Source: Welwitschia mirabilis (taxonomy: Eukaryota; Gnetophyta; Gnetopsida; Welwitschiales). From it: a stretch of DNA of 43,514 bases. Made by a program: the position numbers and the translations under genes. A model generated the notes under the pieces. That model made no database searches. It saw nothing but the letters and a program-made list of their open reading frames with translations, and had not been told where the DNA came from. Positions 22,254-34,861 of the stretch are shown in pieces; the stretch's first letter is position 1; the number at the start of each line of letters is the position of its first letter. Location: contig JBOZIK010000001.1 in the NCBI GenBank assembly GCA_051453625.1, positions 29,906,968-29,950,481 of the forward strand. The letters are read 5' to 3'.

Positions 22254-22259
22254 CACGTG
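22254..22259 (+). promoter_or_regulatory. G-box (CACGTG)
   Basis: A perfect CACGTG palindrome, the core recognised by plant bZIP and bHLH factors, 100 bp upstream of the LRAT-like start codon in a GC-richer segment. Whether it lies in the promoter or the 5' UTR is unknown; no convincing TATA box was seen. Confidence 0.4.
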
Positions 22260-22358
22260 CATGACACGGAGTTTAAATCCAGATACGCGTCGCGATCTAC
22301 GCATTTTTTGCCTCCGTCGTCTTCTCCTAATCCGTGGAATTGAGGAAACCAGAGGAGA

Positions 22359-23477
22359 ATGGGTGTTCTTTCTAACAGAATTAGCAGAGATGATCTTGCC
22401 GCAGGAGATCACATATATTCTTGGAGAACCGCATACACATACGCTCACCATGGTACTTTCCATTCTCTCTGTTTTGCCCCCATTTCTTTTCTTTTAATGT
22501 TTTTCATGGATTTTGTTTCTTTCGATTTGCGAAAAGTCACGCGGGTGATATAGCAGCTCGATTTGTTTATCGTAGATTTTGTACAGCCAGGAATTCTCTG
22601 TTAGCTTAGATTTGTTCTTGAGAAAGTTTTGCACAGTACATTTGATATTATTGAATACATTTTAGGTTTACTATGTTGAAACCCTAATGCAGTGTAAGGC
22701 TTTGTGTCTCGATTGTTCATTCTCAATTCTCGACGTGATCTTTTGTGTGTTCTTTTTCTGAGGATTGAACCAGGTCTGCTTGAGGTTTAGTTGTAAGATA
22801 TCGATTAATTGATCGTTAATATTTTGACTGATGTTTTCTAAGGGATTTACATGGGAGATGGAAGCGTTATTCACTTCACCAGAGGGCGAGGTGAAGAACT
22901 TGGCACTGGAACCGTCCTGGACGTGCTTCTGATGAGTTCAGGACCGTCTCATACGGCCGAGGACTGTCAAAATTGTAGCCAACGAAATGCTACGGGAGTT
23001 ACGAGATCTTGTCTGGATTGTTTCCTTGCTGGAGGAGCTTTATACAGATTTGAATACAATGTCACTCCCGCTTTCTTTCTTGCGAAAGCAAGAGGAGGAA
23101 CCTGCACTCTCGCTGCATCGGATCCTCCCGAAGCCGTTGTGTATCGAGCAAAATATCTACTAGACAACGGATTTGGTTGTTATAACATCTTTAAGAACAA
23201 CTGCGAAGATTTCGCAATTTATTGCAAGACAGGTTTACTTGTCATTGATAGGAATGCAATCGGAAGAAGCGGACAGGCGGCATCGTTTTTAGGCGCTCCG
23301 TTTGCTGCTGTCTTTTCAACTCCCTTGAGATTTTTTACCACTGATGTGCCTGGCATTACCGCCGTTGCAATAGGAACGTATTGCCTGAGTCGGTATGCAG
23401 CTGATATGGGTGTTCGGAAGGATGTTTCAAAGATAGCTGTTGAAAAGTTGGTCACAAAACTTGGCTTGAAGGCCTAA
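22359..23477 (+). CDS. LRAT-like / NC-domain protein, two exons, 242 aa
   Basis: Join 22359-22452 and 22843-23477 (94 + 635 nt). The protein starts MGVLSNRISRDDL, as plant NC-domain proteins do, which fixes the start. It has the NlpC/P60-like LRAT fold signature: His30 in AHHGIYMG, His42 in VIHFTRG (12 residues apart, as in H-REV107) and Cys152 in NNCEDFAIYC. These would be the catalytic His/His/Cys of acyltransferase/phospholipase relatives. A C-x2-C-x11-C-x2-C cluster (Cys73, 76, 88, 91), typical of the plant branch, suggests a structural metal site. Hydrophobic stretches near 180-190 and 201-213 could be membrane-associated. Length is normal for the plant family. The substrate in plants is not known to me; activity is inferred from residues only. 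Reading frame intact, GC higher than neighbours: probably a functional gene in a sea of repeats. Confidence 0.95.
22453..22842 (+). other. Intron of the LRAT-like gene (390 bp)
   Basis: GT donor (G|GTACTT) and AG acceptor (TTTTCTAAG|GG), with a T-rich 3' part and a branch-point-like TTGACTGAT about 20 bases upstream. It splits the Gly32 codon after its first base, rejoining HHG to IYMG exactly within the conserved motif. That junction is the main evidence. Confidence 0.92.
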
Positions 23478-26400
23478 CAGATTAGCACAGCCAGTCCTTC
23501 AAAGCTGCTGCGATGCCCTCCTTAAGAGTTTGTGGTGTTGGATGGTTAGTTATCTACTACATAGTAATTCCGTGTGTGTAAGACAAATGGAAAGCATAAT
23601 AAGCAGGTAAGCCTTTGACTGATGAGCGATTGTTATATTTCCTTGCCTGAAGCTTATGTGTCTGCGTATGTTTTATCTTTTTGTCTGTTTAACTGAGTTG
23701 TTTATATGCCCAGAATATGTCTGTAATATTTCTGATATCTAAAACCTTTTGAATTTGAGAAAATACTTCTGTTGACTTTTAAATCGTTACAACTGGAATT
23801 TTACATAAATATTTGCTTTGCATCGCTTTTTCCTTTTCCGAAACAAAGCTATTTGAGGGAGTAAGTACATGAACCTCCCACAAAAAGCTTATGCATAACT
23901 TTTGTTTCTGTGAAAATAGAAGCCATTGCCTATTCCTGACCTTTTTTTGACAATGACGAAATCCTTCTGCAATGAGAAAATAGTGATGCCACCTTTTCTA
24001 TGTTGTTTCTCGTTATTAGCTTAGTTATTAGCTTAGTGAAGAGAAGAATTATAAGAATTTATCATTTAGCTTAATGAAGAGGAGAATTATGAGATTTTAA
24101 TGTTCTGTATTCCATTTTAATTGATATCTGTTTCCAAGCACCATTTGCATTACGGATGAGCATACACTTTTCCAGAAATTTACATTATGAGCTTTGTTGC
24201 TCATAATTAACTCGATACAGAGAATAGACATAGTATCTTAAAGCTTCTTAATCAGTTTATATTGGTTTCTAGTGATAATTAATATTTACAATATGGATGA
24301 TCAAAATGTTTAATTTTGCAGTCACTAGGTAATATTTAGTTGCAATAATGAAATTGGTCATGCTTTTATAGGCATCCAACTTTAGGCGACAGATCCTTCC
24401 AACATACAATGCATAAAATTATGCAAATGCCACTAAAAAAATGTTTCCAAAGGGATTACAGAGTGCAAGAAAAAGATTTAACAGTAGTGCAGATGATGTC
24501 AATCAATTGCTGTTGCAGTCAACGAGCTGTGATTCACTGTTAATTTTGGAGACAGAAACTTAACTATAGATGTTAACAGGCAGCCTGTCCAAGCTGTATG
24601 CAAGCACTACAGTTACCTAGCTTGACCAATACTTAAGCACTGGGTAAATAAGCATGAACTTATACCCTTGAATGAGAGCAGTGTCATTGGATGTGTTCTA
24701 CAGACTACTTGAATAACATACAATGTTCTGTCTAGAGCTTCCTTAGTTAAATGCACTAATTTCCTATGGTTTAGAAATGCATATAGCTTATTCTGAACAT
24801 CAAAACTAGTGCTCATAAGTTCAAATAAGCTATAATGCAAATTAAATATCCATTGAAATTTGTGCTGTACACTGAGGTACATGTTTGTTGTGAATCATAT
24901 GTTAGTTGTAATGGTGTTTATGACAAAACAGTAGCAGAGAAAGCAATTTGGCTTCATGTATGTTATATTCACTTTCAGTTCTGGAACTTTGTTCTAAATT
25001 CTTTTTTGCCTGATTTCTTGTGATTGTTCCATTGTGTTTGCTGGTATTAGATTGATATCCAACGCTCCTAATCAACGTTTTTGATGCTATTCATACTCAT
25101 TACCATTAAAATTCTTAGAATGATATAATCATTCGTTTGCTGTTTTCACAATGCAAACTTTTCTGATGGATTGAATAAAAGACATATTTCATGTTTTCAA
25201 TATCCTACCTTCTTTATTTTTTATTACCTTGTTATTGCTGTCAGAGTGAAGCTAAATGTAACATATAGTTTATTCCTTATTTGAAATGTTATATTTTAAA
25301 AATGGCCCCGTGTTTGATGTAATAAGGTGATAATGTTATAACATCACGTTGGGGTGTCTGTGCCCTTTTACTGTAAAAGTAATAGATAGAATAAGATGAA
25401 AGTTAAGAGGAGATATTGTTTTTATAATTTGTATGGTGGCCTTAGAGATATTTAAAATTCCTTTTAGGGTTGTGGGGCTTTTCCTTTGGATTGCTTCTAC
25501 TTCTTAGTGAAGCCCAAGAAGAATAGACCTCTGCACTTCTTCCCCTGTATGTAAGCTAATAAACAAAAACATGTTATATCCATGCCGGTTCTGTTTGTGC
25601 TTATACTTTTTATTTCTGTTTGCTTGCTTGTTTTCATAACAGTTGCCCCTGCAGTTGCTTTTTTCTTTCCTGTTTCTAAAGGCTAACTAGTCTCCTAAAA
25701 AAATGCTGGAATAATGGAATGCCATGAAGGAAGTGAAATCTGAAGTGAATCGTGTTTCTCCTTCCAGATAGCTATGCTGTTAACAGCATGTGGGTTTTGA
25801 AGTAAATTTTCAATCCATATTTGAACAAATATGGAAAATGGACACAAATTTTCTAATCGAAATTCCATGCATGAATCAAAACTCAAACATATAAAATCTC
25901 CTTCAAGAATGTTTAACAAAAAATGGTTAGAATTATAGAATACAAAAGCATCGAGATCACATTGACCAAGCAGTACCAAAGATGCTCTCTCTTCTAGAAG
26001 CACTTAGGATCACCGAATTGAAGCACAGGCAATGACACAAGGTTACCAAATGGATTCCCATGTAACTATTGGTGGAAGCTGATCTTTAGTCAGCACTCTG
26101 CACTGAATCTAACTGCATTTGAGATTTGGGAGCAGTTGTGAATTTTAATGCTATAACGAGGACTGTATTCTGCATTCTGCTTCAACGTGAATATGGTGGC
26201 AGTGTGTGACTTAACATGGTGTTTTATGAAACTGGCAACTGTATGACCAAGATTTAGTTATTAAGCATGCAAAATCTTTGGTGACCTAAATGATTAAATC
26301 TTTTTGTGAGAACCTACTTTTGGAGATTTATCAGGAGCTGTGATTTTAAACTTATCAAGCTGGTGAACTTCCTAGCAAATAAAGCTCTGATGTGTTTTGT

Positions 26401-28750
26401 ATGAGGAAACAAGCGTAAACACCTCAAGTAAGAGTTCTTCTTCTTCTTCTTTCTTCATGAGGTTAGTGATGGGTGAAATGACAATGAATTGATTAATTAG
26501 AGCCTCTAAGCTTGGATCATCTCCAAGGATGAAAATAAGGATCAGGGTCCTCTAGTTGAAGACATTGTTGGAAGGAGTTGAAGGCTGAGAACTGAGATTT
26601 GGGTCCTGGAAATGGCATTTAAGATGGAGCTGACAGATGGTGCTATGTTACGTCTGTAGGAGGTTAGATTCGATGATTACCAAGCCAAACAGTCTAACCT
26701 CAAGTTGCATTTTACTAGTGGTCGAACACAAGGTATGCTCAGATATATTAAGGCCTGGTTACAAGAAAGCTGATTTTGAAGAGTATACATGGGGGTTTTG
26801 ACATCGTTAAACTAGTTTTGCAGTGTAAAGGTGGAAGAAAAGCTCAAAATGAATGATTTTGCTATTGAAGTCTGTTAAGAGCACATCTAAAGTTCTAGGC
26901 ATGACTTAGTTGCAAGCGCTCTTGGATCCAAGTTGTACAAAATAGGCCTAAAAATTACAAGTCTAGATCTAATGGCTAGTTGAGATAGAGTTGAAAGTTT
27001 CAGGATGGATATTGAAGTTTTAAGGTTGACAGGAAAGCGCAGCTTGGATATAGTCTGAGATGTTTTAAGACCTTCATATATTTTTGCATTTTTTGCGTTA
27101 CAAGTTATCCTACATTCTGGTCTGTGAGAACAGTTCTCTGGATTTGAATTGGAAGAGGTGGGAACGTTCTTAGTGGTGATTTGATGAGACAATGAATAAA
27201 TTTAATTTTTGGTTTCTAATTACTTATTAGACCTGGACTTTCAAGGAAGACCTTTATCATCAATGCCTTCCTTTCGGAGGCCGTGGTTAGAAGTCATGAT
27301 GCGTCTGTCAAGATAACTTCATTCTTTGATAGAATCATAGTTGATTTCAATGCTCTTTCCTATCCTTTCACAAGGAAGACAAAGCTTCTTGTGTGGGTTT
27401 AATTACGATTCTCACAGGAGAATATAAAACAATTTTTTCTGCTTTGGCCAAAGCCTTTGTTTACTAGACATTTATTTCTCTATTTGACATAGAGTTCCAG
27501 TATTGTATTGATTACGGAGATCAGTAAAGCATGCCAGCAACTTGTCATTGTCGAATTACTCATCTGCAAATCTATAAAACTGTAGCTTACATAATATAGA
27601 AACGAAGAAAGCACATAGAATTCCAGCTACCTAGCTTTTCCGTAACTGCTACTATGTAGAGTGCAAAACATCGTATATATGATTGTTGTTGCCTCACGCT
27701 TTTTGGTTGTGTGTGAAACTGGTATATTCCTTTATGTTTTCTACTCCAAATTCATTTCAGGTTTTAATTGTATTCAAGCTAGGCTTGTTTGGTGTAAGCT
27801 TTAACTGTTTTTGTGTAGATCGTAGGCACGATTTGGACATTTGGTGGCCAAACCTCAAGAAAGCATAGGCCAGTTATAAGTTTTCATTCAACCAAGCTAA
27901 CTAATGACTATTACGACTGTGGTATAGTTTTCCATGACTTGACTTTAAAAAAATAAAAAAAACCATGATTTAGCATGTTACTATTTTCTTTTGCATGAGG
28001 AGTGAGGTGGTTCTCTAACCTACGTGTTTGAATAGAGTCAAAACTCATGGCTTCATTTAGACAATTTAAAGTGGTCATTTCTGTATATAATTCTTCTTAG
28101 ATTTATGTTAAAATTTGGTAAAATGATTTTTTCTTATTAAAAATTATTGAGCTATTTGTGTACTTTCTCTTCCACATTACCAACATTCTCATAGGAATAC
28201 CTAATTTCAAGACATTGCCAGAAGTCTACTGTTATCACTTTTTACATACAGAAAGCCATTATGAAGCTTTACTCTTTTTTGGAATTGAGTTTGGGTTTTT
28301 CTTGTGCAGCTTAGGTAGGGGACAAGGAAGGACCTATTGTGGGGGGCTGAAGCCATTAGTGAGATACCTTTCCTTAGCACTTGATGAACAATTTAATCCA
28401 AATCTATTCGAAGAGATGTAGTAAAAGATTTGTTTGGAGGATTGAAGACCTTTCCTCTATTATACTTAGATATTTATTCTTTTCGTTTTAGACTTTGATC
28501 TAATTGCTTCTTAATGGCTGTAAAAGTTGTGGAAAACCCAAAAGCATGCAACTATAACAATTTAGGCTCCACAATATTTTTCACACCCAAAAAGGGAGGT
28601 TATTTGATAGTGAATCATGAACTTCGAAAACCTAAAAGGGTGGACTTAAGTGGAATTGGAGTGTTCAAGGTAGTTTAACTGCTTTATCTTTAAATGTTTT
28701 GAATACATGGTCAAGAAAGATAGTACACAACACATTATTAAGAATATATT
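23478..28750. other. Intergenic DNA downstream of the gene, no recognised gene
   Basis: The first few hundred bases should hold the 3' UTR; a possible splice donor AGCAG|GTAAGC at about 23606 hints at a UTR intron, but no acceptor could be chosen. The rest is less AT-extreme than the retroelement regions and has scattered short frames (for instance the plus frame at 28158-28421 ending in LALDEQFNPNLFEEM) without recognisable domains. A stretch near 25310-25570 with a 12-bp palindrome ATGTTATAACAT and an AATAAA-containing tail resembles an LTR fragment. No tRNA or rRNA seen. Confidence 0.4.
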
Positions 28751-29879
28751 AGTTTAGTCAAGCAAAAGATCAGAATTCTAAATGTTCATAAAAAATGATT
28801 TCTACTCCAAAATCACAATGGATGGCTATGAGTTCACAAGTTGAAGCTATGTCAGCATGACTTGAGGTTTTAAAATGATTAATGGCAAATTTGTCTTCAA
28901 AAAACTGATACCCATCATGAAGAGGTTGTTGATAATGGGTCAAAAAGAAGAATATTTTGAAAACAAAGATAGAGATGATATGAAAATGTTGATCTATAAG
29001 GCTATTTTGGAGCAAGAGAAGAATGAAAAAGCTCTTAATCTTTGAATTGTGGGCATTATAGAAAATGAAAATCAAGATTCATCCACAAAAATGTTAGAAT
29101 TCTTTTGAAAGGAGATGTGCATTTTAGACAGACCCAAAAAGAAAATAAAGGTGATAGATCTTGGTGTATATCATCAAGTTTCAAGATTTAGAATCTTAAA
29201 CTATAAGCAATGTAAAAGGGAAAACATTATGGATTAATGAAGATTTCATGAAAAAAGAATTTGCACAGGAAGCAGAAGGACGGAAAAAGGTAAAGGCTGT
29301 TAGAACAAAACGCAAAAGTGCATATTTGAATGACAAAAATATAACAGTAATTAAAAAAGATAAAATTCAAAAAAGGGCTTTAAGTATTATGTCATGGCTT
29401 CTTAACATTAATGGTGGCTTTGTAAATAAGGTAACAACTTTGGATAGTATGTTTTTTTAATGATTTTTGATATCTTTGGTTTTGTTTAAAGATGAGCTCA
29501 TGACTATTCAAAAGAAGTTTATATCCTATGATTTTTTAAGTTTTCTGTTTTTAATCATAGAGAAAGCAGAAGAGGTCGATCTTTTGATGAAATCACTTAC
29601 ATTGTCAAAAATAGTATCAAAAAATTTGTTGAAATAGTATAAAAAAATTTGTTGATATTGTTGTGATCGACAAGCATAAGCAATTCATTTGGCTTAAAAT
29701 CTCTCATTGCTCTAATGAATTTCATTTGGGTTTCTATTATTTCGCATCCAATGGTGTTTTATTCTGTAATCATTTAAGAATATCTGACGATCTTCCTTTT
29801 GTTTATTTGAAGATAGCGTTTTAAGAATTTTAGATAAAAGAGATATTTCTGTCTATGGTGATTTTAATGCAAAAGTTAG

Positions 29880-30075
29880 TAAAAGTCAAGTTGGAATGTT
29901 AAAATGGGAGCAAGTTAATGGTTGGATNNNNNNNNNNNNNNNNNNNNNNNNNNNNNNNNNNNNNNNNNNNNNNNNNNNNNNNNNNNNNNNNNNNNNNNNN
30001 NNNNNNNNNNNNNNNNNNNNNNNNNNNTAAAAGTCAAGTTGGAATGTTAAAATGGGAGCAAGTTAATGGTTGGAT
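29880..30075. other. Probable false assembly gap (100 N) with duplicated flanks
   Basis: The 48 bases before the N run (29880-29927) are identical to the 48 bases after it (30028-30075). The N run is exactly 100 bases (29928-30027). The two contig ends most likely overlap and the gap does not exist; collapsing it restores continuous LINE sequence. Confidence 0.9.
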
Positions 30076-32309
30076 AGATGATTATACTCATGATCATTAA
30101 GTTTGATCTTCATCATATGAAGAGTTCAATGAAATAGAAAAAACGTTTCTTTCATAGTTCTAGAGTATGGTATCTTCTTATTCTTAATGATGTGAGAATT
30201 TTCCCAAAAGTAGGTTTGCTCGCTTTTATAGGGCCCCAAGGAAATTTTTGCATTAATTTTCTTCTAGCTAATCGACAAACTATTCATTTGATTCAAAATT
30301 TTAAAGTTTGTGATGCATTGGTTGAATTCAAACATTATCTCTTAGATTTCACTATTGCAACTAGCTTGAAAAATTAAGGTGGCAAAAAATTTAAGATCCA
30401 TTAAATCATTACAAAAAGATTTAAAAGATAGGTATTATGATGAACTGCAAAAATGTTGGATAGTGATCATTCATAAGGGAGATATTTTCAAACTCTTTTA
30501 CAGGATTCCAAAGAAGCAGGCAGATTTCAAAAAGGGAAAGCTCGAAAAAGATGTTTAATGCAAAATGCAAGAATGCGAGATTAGAAATGGAAAGGCAAAC
30601 AAATGAACAAAGAGATGTAATAATAAAAGATTATAAGAGATGTGCCTTTATGAAAGAGTAATAAGCTCAATTTGTCCAAATGGTTAGAAATGAGCCTAAA
30701 AAATTCTAGTAATTGTTTTAAATTAGAAAGGAAGAGTTTAAAGTTTCCTTTAAGAACATTAAATGATTCTTTAAAAATCTTTTAGTTTCGACTGAACAAA
30801 AAAGTGTATGTTATTTTTTTGTGCCAACATCTAGATAACTTTCAATGAAGTTGAAGAAGGCATTTAAAAAACTCATTATTAATAAGACAATAGACGACTT
30901 TGGTCTTTATGCGAAGTTTCTTAAAGGAGGAGGAAGTCCTATTTATGAAGCAATATGAAATAACTCAAATGAAAGTCTTCAAAACAAAAAATGGAGAACT
31001 GACAAAGTTGTGACTCCCTTCGAAAGGGTAACGAAGCAGATTTGATTAGTTATAAATTCATTGTCATGAGTAATTAGTTTTTCTAAGCTTGGGAACTATA
31101 TTGGAAAGAAGAGTTTGTAAGTGGATAGAGGAAAACAAAATGAGAGCAATTTCACAGACAGGTTTTCATCAAAATCATTTTGCCATTAACCACTTAGTCA
31201 CTCTTCATTACTACTTGGATTTTGTGAAGAAACCTAGAAAAATGGTTTCCATTTTTCTCTTATGATCTCAATCAAAGGCTTATGATGTAGTAGCATTGAT
31301 TCAATATAAGTATGCATACAGATCTTCTTTCTGGTATTCAAATATTATATGAAGAAGTTATCATTAGATTTGAAGATGTTAATTCAATGAGTCTTTTAGT
31401 GAAATTGGAGTAAGACAAGGATGCCCTCTTCTTCCTACCTTATTGATAATTTTTATTGATGAATTGGAGGAATGGATTCATGATATTGCCACATATCACT
31501 CTATTAAGATAAGTGGTTTGCTAATAAATCTTCCCCTTTATATAGATGATGCCACATGTGTTTCAATGTCTGGTAGAGATCTAAAGATATGCTTTGGATG
31601 AATTTTGCAATAATTCAAGTTTGAGTGAATGTTGAGAAACCTAAATCACATGTTGTAAAAATAGAAGCAAAGATTAAAAATTTGTGCTTGGTCATAAACC
31701 AATACAATTGCTTTCCTTTAAGAAATGCTTGGGTCTTCATTACTCCCAAAATTATAAATGTTGTAGATATGTGCATAAACAAATCACATGTACTCTAAAG
31801 GCTCTTTATTCCTTAATTAACAAAGGTGGAAAATTAAGCATGTGGTCTTGGAAAGTTCGTAAGTAGCTTGTTTAAAAAAATTGTTATTCCAATTATTCTC
31901 TACAAAGTGTTGGTAGGGGGACTTGATCTTTCAAAGAATTTATGGAAACCAATCGAGCATGTATAAAAGAAATAGTTGTCTTTGGAGTTTTAAGTAAAAT
32001 CTCAAACATCATATGAAATGTTGCTATTTGAAGCTAATTACCTTTGGAGGTCGAAGCCATTTGGCAATCTTTGGTTTATATTCAAAGGCCTTAAAATTTT
32101 AAAGGAATTAAAAATTTTCAAAGGCAGTTTTACATGCACCTCAATATAACAACTGACTTGAGGTGGTTGTTTTTAGAAATAATGCAAACCAAATTCAAAT
32201 GATAGTTTAACAAAAAGCATTACTAAAAATCTCCTCCAACTTAGATTAGAAGAAAAAAATTTATTTTGACAAGATTAGATAAGGGAACTTTATCCATAAA
32301 CCCTTTTAT

Positions 32310-32603
32310 TTGACCACCACAATTCCAGCTAACATCAAAGGATTAATTAGTAGAGTAAGAATGCATCCTCAAATTGGAATAGGAAGATCATATAATATTC
32401 CAAAGAAGCAACAAACATGCAGTTTATGTTTAACTAAAGCCATTGAAGATGAAAAACATGTTTTCCTTCAATGCTCTGGAACTTTTTTGTTAAGAGCAAA
32501 ATGGACTATAGCTGTAGACAGTTTTTATGCTTTGTTTCAACTACCACCATTCTATCTTGGTTATTATTTTGAGGCGGCTTATTCAAATTATTTTAACTTG
32601 TAA
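32310..32603 (+). pseudogene. LINE ORF2 C-terminal fragment with CCHC finger
   Basis: An open 97-codon frame, the longest surviving coding piece of the second LINE. It contains ISRVRMHPQIGIGRSYNIP (pattern 'lR.g.h.L.ietGR...ip..') and then a C-x2-C-x9-H-x4-C finger. This C-terminal region is thought to help bind nucleic acid during target-primed reverse transcription. It ends at a stop; the LINE's 3' UTR would follow. Confidence 0.75.
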
Positions 32604-33810
32604 CTTTTTCTGTCCTATAGATCCTATGAATCTTTATAGACATAATAGAAATATTCCATTTTCCACTTTCCATAAAAGTGTAGTGTAATGTAAGAGAAGC
32701 ACGAAAAATAAATTAAACAGGACTACTTATTGTGTTGCCAAATACTAGAGGTACATAAATTACAAAGGCTTTTATCACTATTAGAAGAGCATCATCCAAC
32801 ATAAAGTAGTTAACTTATTAATTTAGGTTTCTACATGAAATGATTATAAATGTTATTGAAGAAGCCTTAATATTACATATTTTATTCATAAAAGATAGCT
32901 AGTTAATATCGTGACAAATAGATATATACTCTAGAGGGGGAAAATTACTAAGGAGGCACACTTTAGTAGTTGTGATCTTCTATTGTCTTAATGTTGAATG
33001 TGTAACTTTGGATGCTTTTAAAGGGATATCACTTCTAGGGTTAATATTATATTAGTCGCCATAAATCCTACTTTTAACTTTTCTAAGAAAATAAAAGAAT
33101 GTGAAATCTGAGGCACATGAAAAAAGTCTTTAACAGTTAAAAAACTAGAGGGGCTTTTATGATTAGAAAAGAGACAAAACTTTTAAAAACTAAGGGTGTT
33201 TAAGCATTTAAAAATACTCATTTCAGAAGATCAAATTTTAATGAAAGAAATTAAAGGTGAGGTTCATAGTTAGAAAGGACGTTGAAAATTCATAATCATA
33301 AGCATAGTAGGATATAGTGTCACATGTCCAAGCACCTATTTTGAAAGCTCTATGAATCTCAACTAGGGATGTAATTTTTAAATTTTCTCTAAAATGGGAT
33401 AAAATAGTGGAGATTCATTTGAAGTTGCACAAAAATCTTTAAGCATTTCTAAAAAGAAGTTAAATACACAATTGCCCTTACAAGAGCTTTCAATGGAAAA
33501 CACATATGAATTGGTAATAATCTTCACATATTTAAATGCATTTAACCAATTCGTATGAGATTTAATTTATCTAAATTAAGCTTTAAGCAATGTTTTAATG
33601 TGCTTTGGTACCTTGATAAGTTCCTTAGCTCATAACCAAAATAGCCATGTGACATGTCATTAACATGAAATACAAACAATTTACAAGAAATGATTACAAG
33701 ATTTATATAAGAAACCAACCTAGAAGACTCACAAAGTTTAACTATAGTAATGAAATAGAAATGATTAATAGCTAATAAACCCATAATAAGGGCATCATCA
33801 ATTAAATACT
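32604..33810. other. AT-rich DNA, no recognised gene
   Basis: Probably the LINE 3' end followed by unassigned repeat-derived sequence. The open minus frame at 33542-33784 shows no motif. Confidence 0.35.
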
Positions 33811-34202
33811 AATTTTAAATAATACTTTTGGAGATAGTAATGAAAATAAAGGTTTAATATAGTTTATTAATTTTGGTGGTAGTAAATAAATAGTTATGAG
33901 TTTTAATATTCTAAAAGCCTTTCATATAATTTACAATGTTACACTTGGCATACAAAATGAACATAGGATACATTAAGAAAAGGAGTAATAGATAACAAAC
34001 TCATTGTAAGGTAATTATTAGTAAATTATTTGTTTTAAATAATACCTTTAGAGATAGTAATGAAAATAATGATTTATTATAGTATAGTGATTTTGGCACT
34101 CGATAGATAGCCAAGAATCTTAATGCACTGACTACTTTTTATGCAATTTATAATGTTTCAATTAACAGTAAATGGACATAGGACATATTATGAATAGATT
34201 GA
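33811..34202. repeat. Tandem duplication, period about 220 bp
   Basis: 'ttttaaataatac.ttt.gagatagtaatgaaaataa' occurs at 33811 and 34031. The copies also share the 'gattt/attttgg', 'aatttacaatgtt'/'aatttataatgtt' and 'gaacataggatacatta'/'ggacataggacatatta' blocks in order. The second copy runs into a 10-N gap. Confidence 0.8.
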
Positions 34203-34212
34203 NNNNNNNNNN
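34203..34212. other. Assembly gap (10 N)
   Basis: Ten undetermined bases at the end of the second copy of the ~220-bp duplication. Confidence 0.98.
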
Positions 34213-34861
34213 TTTGTAACATTATGTAGTAAATAATAAATATATTAACATAATAATGTTTATTACTCATTCACATTTCAACATAAATAATTTTTATCTT
34301 ACAGTTTCAAGGATTTGGTCATAGATTAACTTCTGTGTGGTTTATACTTACAAAGCCCATAAAATAGTTGATTTATTTGAAGTCTTATCGAAACCTCTAG
34401 ACTTTTTTTTACAAATGACATCTTTGAGGCTTCTTCCATATACATTTCTTTTGTGGAAGAAATTCTTAAGGTCTTTATGGAGATAATAAAAAATTTTGGT
34501 TGCATTTTCAATTTCATACTTGTGATACTATCAAAGTTTATATGGCAATGCCATTAACATTATCTACATTGGCTATATTCACAAAATTATATCAATACAT
34601 ATGACAACCTAACAAATCTTTGAAATAAGAAACTTGAGAATATTGGGCTTTGATATCTTAATATTATCCATAAGGGGCAAAAGAAACATCAAAACTAAAA
34701 ATAGCTAATGTACTCCATATGTGCAATTGTGCATGAAGGCAAGCATCATAAAATTCTATTACCCAATTATATAAACCAAAGACAAGAAAACATTTAAACC
34801 TTATTTATTTTGATGGTGGGATTATGTGCTAATGTACTAACTAAGCGAAGTTATGACTTTT
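34213..34861. other. AT-rich DNA, no recognised gene
   Basis: Between the short gap and the ~580-bp duplication I recognise no family. The minus frame at 34326-34517 has no motif and is probably chance. Confidence 0.35.

Larger units (their letters stand above)
28760..32603 (+). mobile_element. Second decayed LINE, not of the usual plant L1 pattern
   Basis: Plus-strand order: ORF1-like segment 28980-29420, including WINEDF then 'KKEFAQEAEGRKKVK' (resembles 'I.dDLt..qr......lk..r' in LINE ORF1s). Endonuclease with GDFNA at 29857-29871. RT near 31090-31700, with QTGFHQNHFAINHLVTLH ('QaGFr.g.st.dhi..L'), GVRQGCPLLPTLL at 31408 and the catalytic box YIDD at 31539-31550. A C-terminal finger CSLCLTKAIEDEKHVFLQC (C-x2-C-x9-H-x4-C) near 32420-32476. 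'GVRQGCPLSP' plus the 'EDE.HFLF.C' finger is the pattern of jockey/CR1-like and related LINEs rather than of the L1 copy at 640-3330; the exact clade is uncertain. Frames are broken repeatedly. Confidence 0.8.

Noticed and set aside
22967-23455. Minus-strand frames opposite the LRAT-like exon 2
   Set aside because: Antisense shadows of a strongly conserved plus-strand gene.
25310-25570. Possible solo LTR with ATGTTATAACAT palindrome and AATAAA tail
   Set aside because: No terminal TG...CA pair, target duplication or second copy could be found in the window.
28158-28421. 87-codon plus frame downstream of the gene
   Set aside because: No ATG at its start, no recognisable domain and no codon or GC contrast with the surroundings; probably chance.
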